Positions 60,218 through 64,000 of a stretch of 64,000 nucleotides of DNA are shown here, one piece after another (the stretch's first letter is position 1; each line of letters starts with the position of its first letter). The stretch covers positions 20,586,001 to 20,650,000 of the forward strand of contig CM060731.1 in assembly GCA_030704615.1 (NCBI GenBank), written 5' to 3'. Source of the DNA: Takakia lepidozioides (lineage: Eukaryota > Streptophyta > Takakiopsida > Takakiales > Takakiaceae). Both the position numbers and the translations under genes were made by a program. The notes below the pieces were generated by a model. It made no database searches, was not told the origin of the DNA, and saw nothing but the letters and a program-made list of their open reading frames with translations.

Positions 60218-63200
60218 ATGGCTGTGTCCATGAAGAACGTGGATGTTGCCTTTCAGGGAGTTGGTCAAAAGCCGTATCCTCCTACAGCACTGCAGCTTGT
60301 GCTGAACAGCTTGCTACTTGCCATTATATGCTATACTGGAGGGTTAGTATCTCATGCAGACTCGTCTGTTAGAGCAAATGCATGTCACACAACACACTCA
60401 CAATCTATACTTTCTCCTGGACTCTATTGCAAGGACATTTACCATAATTTGCAGTTATATCTTTGACTCTTGGACTCAAGAGGAGTGGACATATGGCGCA
60501 TTGAGGATTTCCAGCCAGTGCCTGTACCAAAGTCTTCCTATGGCAAGTTCTATTCTGGAGACTCGTATATCATTCTACGGGTAAGGTTTTGAAAGAGACT
60601 CCCCACACTCTCTAACACTCTCTTACTCTCTCCCCCTCTCTTTCTTTGTGTATTTGTCAATCTTGTTTCTGTCATTATCTGTTCAGTTGCTCTCCTCTGA
60701 TTCGGGATTGTGCTGACAGACGACTGCATTGAAAAGTGGAGCTTTTCACTACGATGTCCACTTTTGGTTGGGCAAAGACACGAGTCAGGTAGTATTCCTG
60801 CCGTGAGCCCCCCTCTTATCACACCCATTAGTAATCTTGTTGGCCACAGTGTGGTGACCAACAATTGTGAATTTCCGAAAGAAATTTTGCAGAAGCTTGT
60901 GCATTGTAGCCTGTATCACACAAGATTAGTATTAAGGCTGACACCACTGATGCATCAAACATGTATTGCATCTCTCTTAAGTTCTGATGTGTTTTGAGCA
61001 TCACACAAATACTCAGAGTCACCACCCTGGATGAATGTTGGGCAGGATGAGGCTGGTACTGCAGCTATCAAAACTGTAGAGCTCGATGCAGCCCTGGGAG
61101 GACGGGCTGTGCAGTTCAGAGAGACTCAGGGCCATGAGACAGAGAGGTTCTTATCATATTTCAAGCCTTGCATCATCCCTGTGGAAGGTGGCATTGTCTC
61201 AGGTTTCAGAAAGGTGGAGGTTGGAAAGTACGAGCCCCACCTGTTTGTCTGCAAAGGCAGGCATATCATGAGAGTCAGCCAGGCAAGTCCTCTTTCATTT
61301 CATGCCATTCAACAAATGAGTTGGACTTACCCCTGCAATTGAGAATATTGCCATGAGACTCTCTCTCTCTCTCTCACTCCGTCTGTTTCTGTCCCAACTG
61401 GGCGCAAGGTCTATGGCCACTAGGCTACGGCAAACAAAAGTCTTATGAGTACATTCTCTCTCACTCAAAGTTGCGGGGTCTAGGGCCAGAGAGAGAAGAC
61501 TCGTGCCACAGTCAGCACTACTTCTCCTAGTGAGGGTCTTTTGCCACAAGGTCTGTCCAGCACAGTGATATTTCTACAACAGTCCTCTGTGGTATTTGTT
61601 TGGAGATTTAATGAGGTGTAATGTAAACCAAACACAAGGGGCTTAAGATGCCTGAGTAGTGACACCGTCAGCTGAATCTCATCTTAGAGGGTTTCATGCT
61701 TGTTGGGCATCAAGAAAGATTCCAAACGTTTGATGCTATGACAACCAATCTATATGTGCAGGTGCCATTTGCACGCTCGTCACTCAACCATGATGATATC
61801 TTTGTTTTGGACACTGAGTCTAAGCTATTTCAATTCAATGGTGCAACCTCCAGTATTCAAGAGAAGGGAAAAGCATTAGAGGTAGTGCAGTACATCAAAG
61901 ATACATACCATGAAGGAAATTGCGAAGTAATCATAATTGGTAAGCTGAGAGGTTGAGAAAGTACCATGCCCCTTTTTATTCAAATGCTCCCTTTTTATCT
62001 CTCTTCCCTCTTCTTTCTTCATGCTCTTGTTTCCTTGCTCCTCATTCCAGTGGTAGGAAAATTGTGTTTGGATCAGTGCTTGCGATTGTTATTGACTGCT
62101 CAATCGGTGAGGGTATGACGTATGCCTCCATTGACTTGTCTTCATGCATGGTAGTGCAGATGATGGTAAGCTAGGGTCTGAAGCCGACACGGGACAGTTC
62201 TGGGGTCTTTTTGGAGGCTTCGCTCCACTTGCAAGGAAGGCAGCCACGGATGACAACAGCCCAATGGATGCAGGGCCTGTGAAGCTTTTCTGGTAGGTTT
62301 GTCCTTAATAGTAGTGTGTCTCCATTTTATAGAAGGGGGGAAAGTTTGAAGTTGTATGTGTGCTGCAGTGTTAGGAGTTTGGATGAGCTTAATCTACATG
62401 TTATGTGTTTGTCACTTCTACAAGGTTGCAAAGTTGCATCTTTTAGCCAAATTCTCTGATTTGAAATCAATGTTGGTAAAACCTATGAAGCGTATTAGGT
62501 TTCAACTTAGGAATTGATTGATCCAGGAGTCCTTGACGTCCTAAAGAACATACAATTGGATTTTGCAAAGTTTTCTTGCATGATAATGAGGTAGGATTGT
62601 GGGCTCCTGGGCAGCCATGTCTTTGCCTTGGGCTTCAATGTTACTCAGTACTTGAGCAGGCACTTTAGTCCTTGGATTGGCTTCCTACTAGTTATATTGC
62701 AGTTTGATATCCATGTTTACCATGGGGCTGAAGAGAAAACTTGCAGCTGGAAATTACATTATGTGGAATACGCCACAGGCTTTAATTTTTTACTGTTCAA
62801 TTTGAACAATATATAATTTAGCTAATATATTTGAATATAAGGGCATGTCACTCGAAACATAACCCCACTGATGGGGAGCTCGCTTTTTGGATCTTGGGCA
62901 CTAGAAGTGTTGTAGATGGGAAGGCCAAGGAATTGGAGAATGCTGATGTGCTGCGGAGGGATATGCTGCACAGCAGCGAGTGCTACGTGATCGATTGTGG
63001 ATCTGAACTCTTTGTTTGGACTGGTCGCAACACCACTCTTGATCTAAGGAAAGCTGCCACCTTAGCTGCTGAGGCAAGCACCGTATCAACTCTTTTGTTT
63101 CAAAGTCCCATCAACAGCTAGTCCTCTCGAGTTAGTAAGTGGATTCATAGCAAATTTCATAATCCAGTGCTGGGATTAGAACACGTTGCTATGGTGATCT

Positions 63201-63827
63201 CTGCTTGTAGAGCAGCAGAAGATATGACCAGGGGTATACCTTGTTCAAGCAATGGGCACCTGCTACTACAAATCTGGCTGCTAGAGTGCCAATTATAACG
63301 TAACTGACTTCCTTGTCTGGTCGAAGTGAACTGTGGAGCTTTTCTATTCTCCTCATGTTGGCAAAACTTTCATGTTGAAGGTCCCCTACCTTTTTTACAG
63401 GAATTTGTGCCCATTCAGAAGAAACCAAGACATATCACACGTGTCATTGAGGGTTTTGAGACCTTAGCGTTCCGGTCCATCTTTGACGAGTGGCCACTCA
63501 GTGCAGAGACTCCTGTTTCTGAAGATGGGAGAGGCAGGGTTGCAGGTACTGAGTACTTTTCTAGTCACAATCTGTCTAGAGTTCCATCTGTAAGAAATTT
63601 GAAGCTTCAAACTTATTCCACTTATGCAGTGTACAGGAAAACTCGTCTCTCTTCGTTTCATGTACATCACTTAGCACTGGATTATAGAAGTCTCATTGAT
63701 GTCTGTACAATGGAAATCTATGACAGCATTATTGAAGCAGCAAGGAGTCAATGTGAAGGGTCTTCTGAAAGGTGCACCTGTCAAGGAAGAAGTCCCACCA
63801 CTGCTTGATGGCACTGGCAAACTTGAG
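60218..63827 (+). CDS. VLN: Villin (gelsolin-family actin-binding protein), first nine exons, truncated by window end
   Basis: Plant villin, which bundles, caps and in a Ca-dependent way severs actin filaments. Exons: 60218-60273, 60481-60580, 60720-60788, 61046-61282, 61762-61939, 62160-62292, 62908-63073, 63401-63545, 63727-63827; 395 codons so far, phases consistent. Start [19 protein letters not shown] is family-typical. The gelsolin repeat 1 core follows with [49 protein letters not shown] and [16 protein letters not shown]. Repeat 2 includes [38 protein letters not shown] and [13 protein letters not shown]. Repeat 3 includes [19 protein letters not shown], then [18 protein letters not shown] and [11 protein letters not shown]. 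Introns 4 (61283) and 7 (63074) start with GC; the GC reading at 63074 gives the family spacing AAE-EFV, whereas a nearby GT would insert three residues. Repeats 4-6 and the headpiece lie beyond the window; 63828-64000 is intron. Confidence 0.95.
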
Positions 63828-64000
63828 GTTTTCCCTGCTTCCCTGTACTTTTCCTTTATCCTAGGCACTCACCAATGGGCAGCCTTAACCTTGTCAGTTA
63901 CGTTATATCTGCAAAAGGCCAAAGGCACGATTGACAAAATGTGAGATCTTCATGCCAACGCCGTATATCCATTTTGAAGCATGTTTAGAGAGGGTGACTA

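Noticed and set aside
1-64000. Organellar, bacterial or viral origin of the window
   Set aside because: Spliced nuclear genes, a nuclear-encoded mitochondrial EF-G with a presequence and plant MITEs rule this out.

Overview
This window is nuclear DNA from a land plant or close streptophyte relative. The evidence is split protein-coding genes with GT-AG (and some GC-AG) introns, plant-type families (a PAM2-containing LARP6, a cytosolic cyclophilin with the plant loop, villin, an RRP45 exosome subunit), telo-box motifs in a promoter, and many plant-style MITEs. I cannot name the species. Introns from about 100 bp to 2.7 kb and the repeat mix would fit a non-flowering plant, but that is inference.

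Layout. 1-3.7 kb: two neighbouring FCP1-like HAD phosphatase fragments, the first broken, in a region with five copies of a ~30 bp palindrome. 3.7-11.1 kb: a Helitron split into two halves that face away from the reading order expected (helicase half on the minus strand, Rep half on the plus strand), with a TTAA-flanked inverted-repeat element and two tandem-repeat blocks between them. 11.3-17.6 kb: a ten-exon LARP6 RNA-binding protein gene with a LINE remnant in one intron. 18.9-19.4 kb: an intronless cyclophilin on the minus strand, tail to tail with LARP6. 20.4-32.6 kb: a gene-poor repeat zone holding a Tourist-like MITE, two more TTAA-flanked elements, a LINE fragment with an 11-bp target duplication, a foldback element, an array of GCGACCGC palindromes, a cluster of G-boxes, and a hAT-like element. 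33.4-47.5 kb: a divergent pair, RRP45 (minus) and mitochondrial EF-G (plus), sharing a ~600 bp promoter with telo-box motifs. 51.3-56.8 kb: a gene for a conserved-looking plant protein of unknown function with an N-terminal membrane segment. 58.6 kb: tRNA-Arg(ACG). 60.2-63.8 kb: the first nine exons of a villin, which runs off the window.

The genes are mostly housekeeping: RNA binding/translation (LARP6, mtEF-G, tRNA-Arg), RNA decay (RRP45), protein folding (cyclophilin) and actin organisation (villin). They are not an operon; only the RRP45/mtEF-G pair is arranged so that shared regulation is likely. Exon borders were chosen by splice consensus, reading phase and agreement with remembered family sequences; every multi-exon model given below sums to an intact frame. 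I did not find a clearly novel multi-gene system. The most notable items are the inverted split Helitron, the TTAA-flanked element family, the palindrome family at 0-3.7 kb, three GC-AG introns in two genes, and the unknown membrane-anchored protein.
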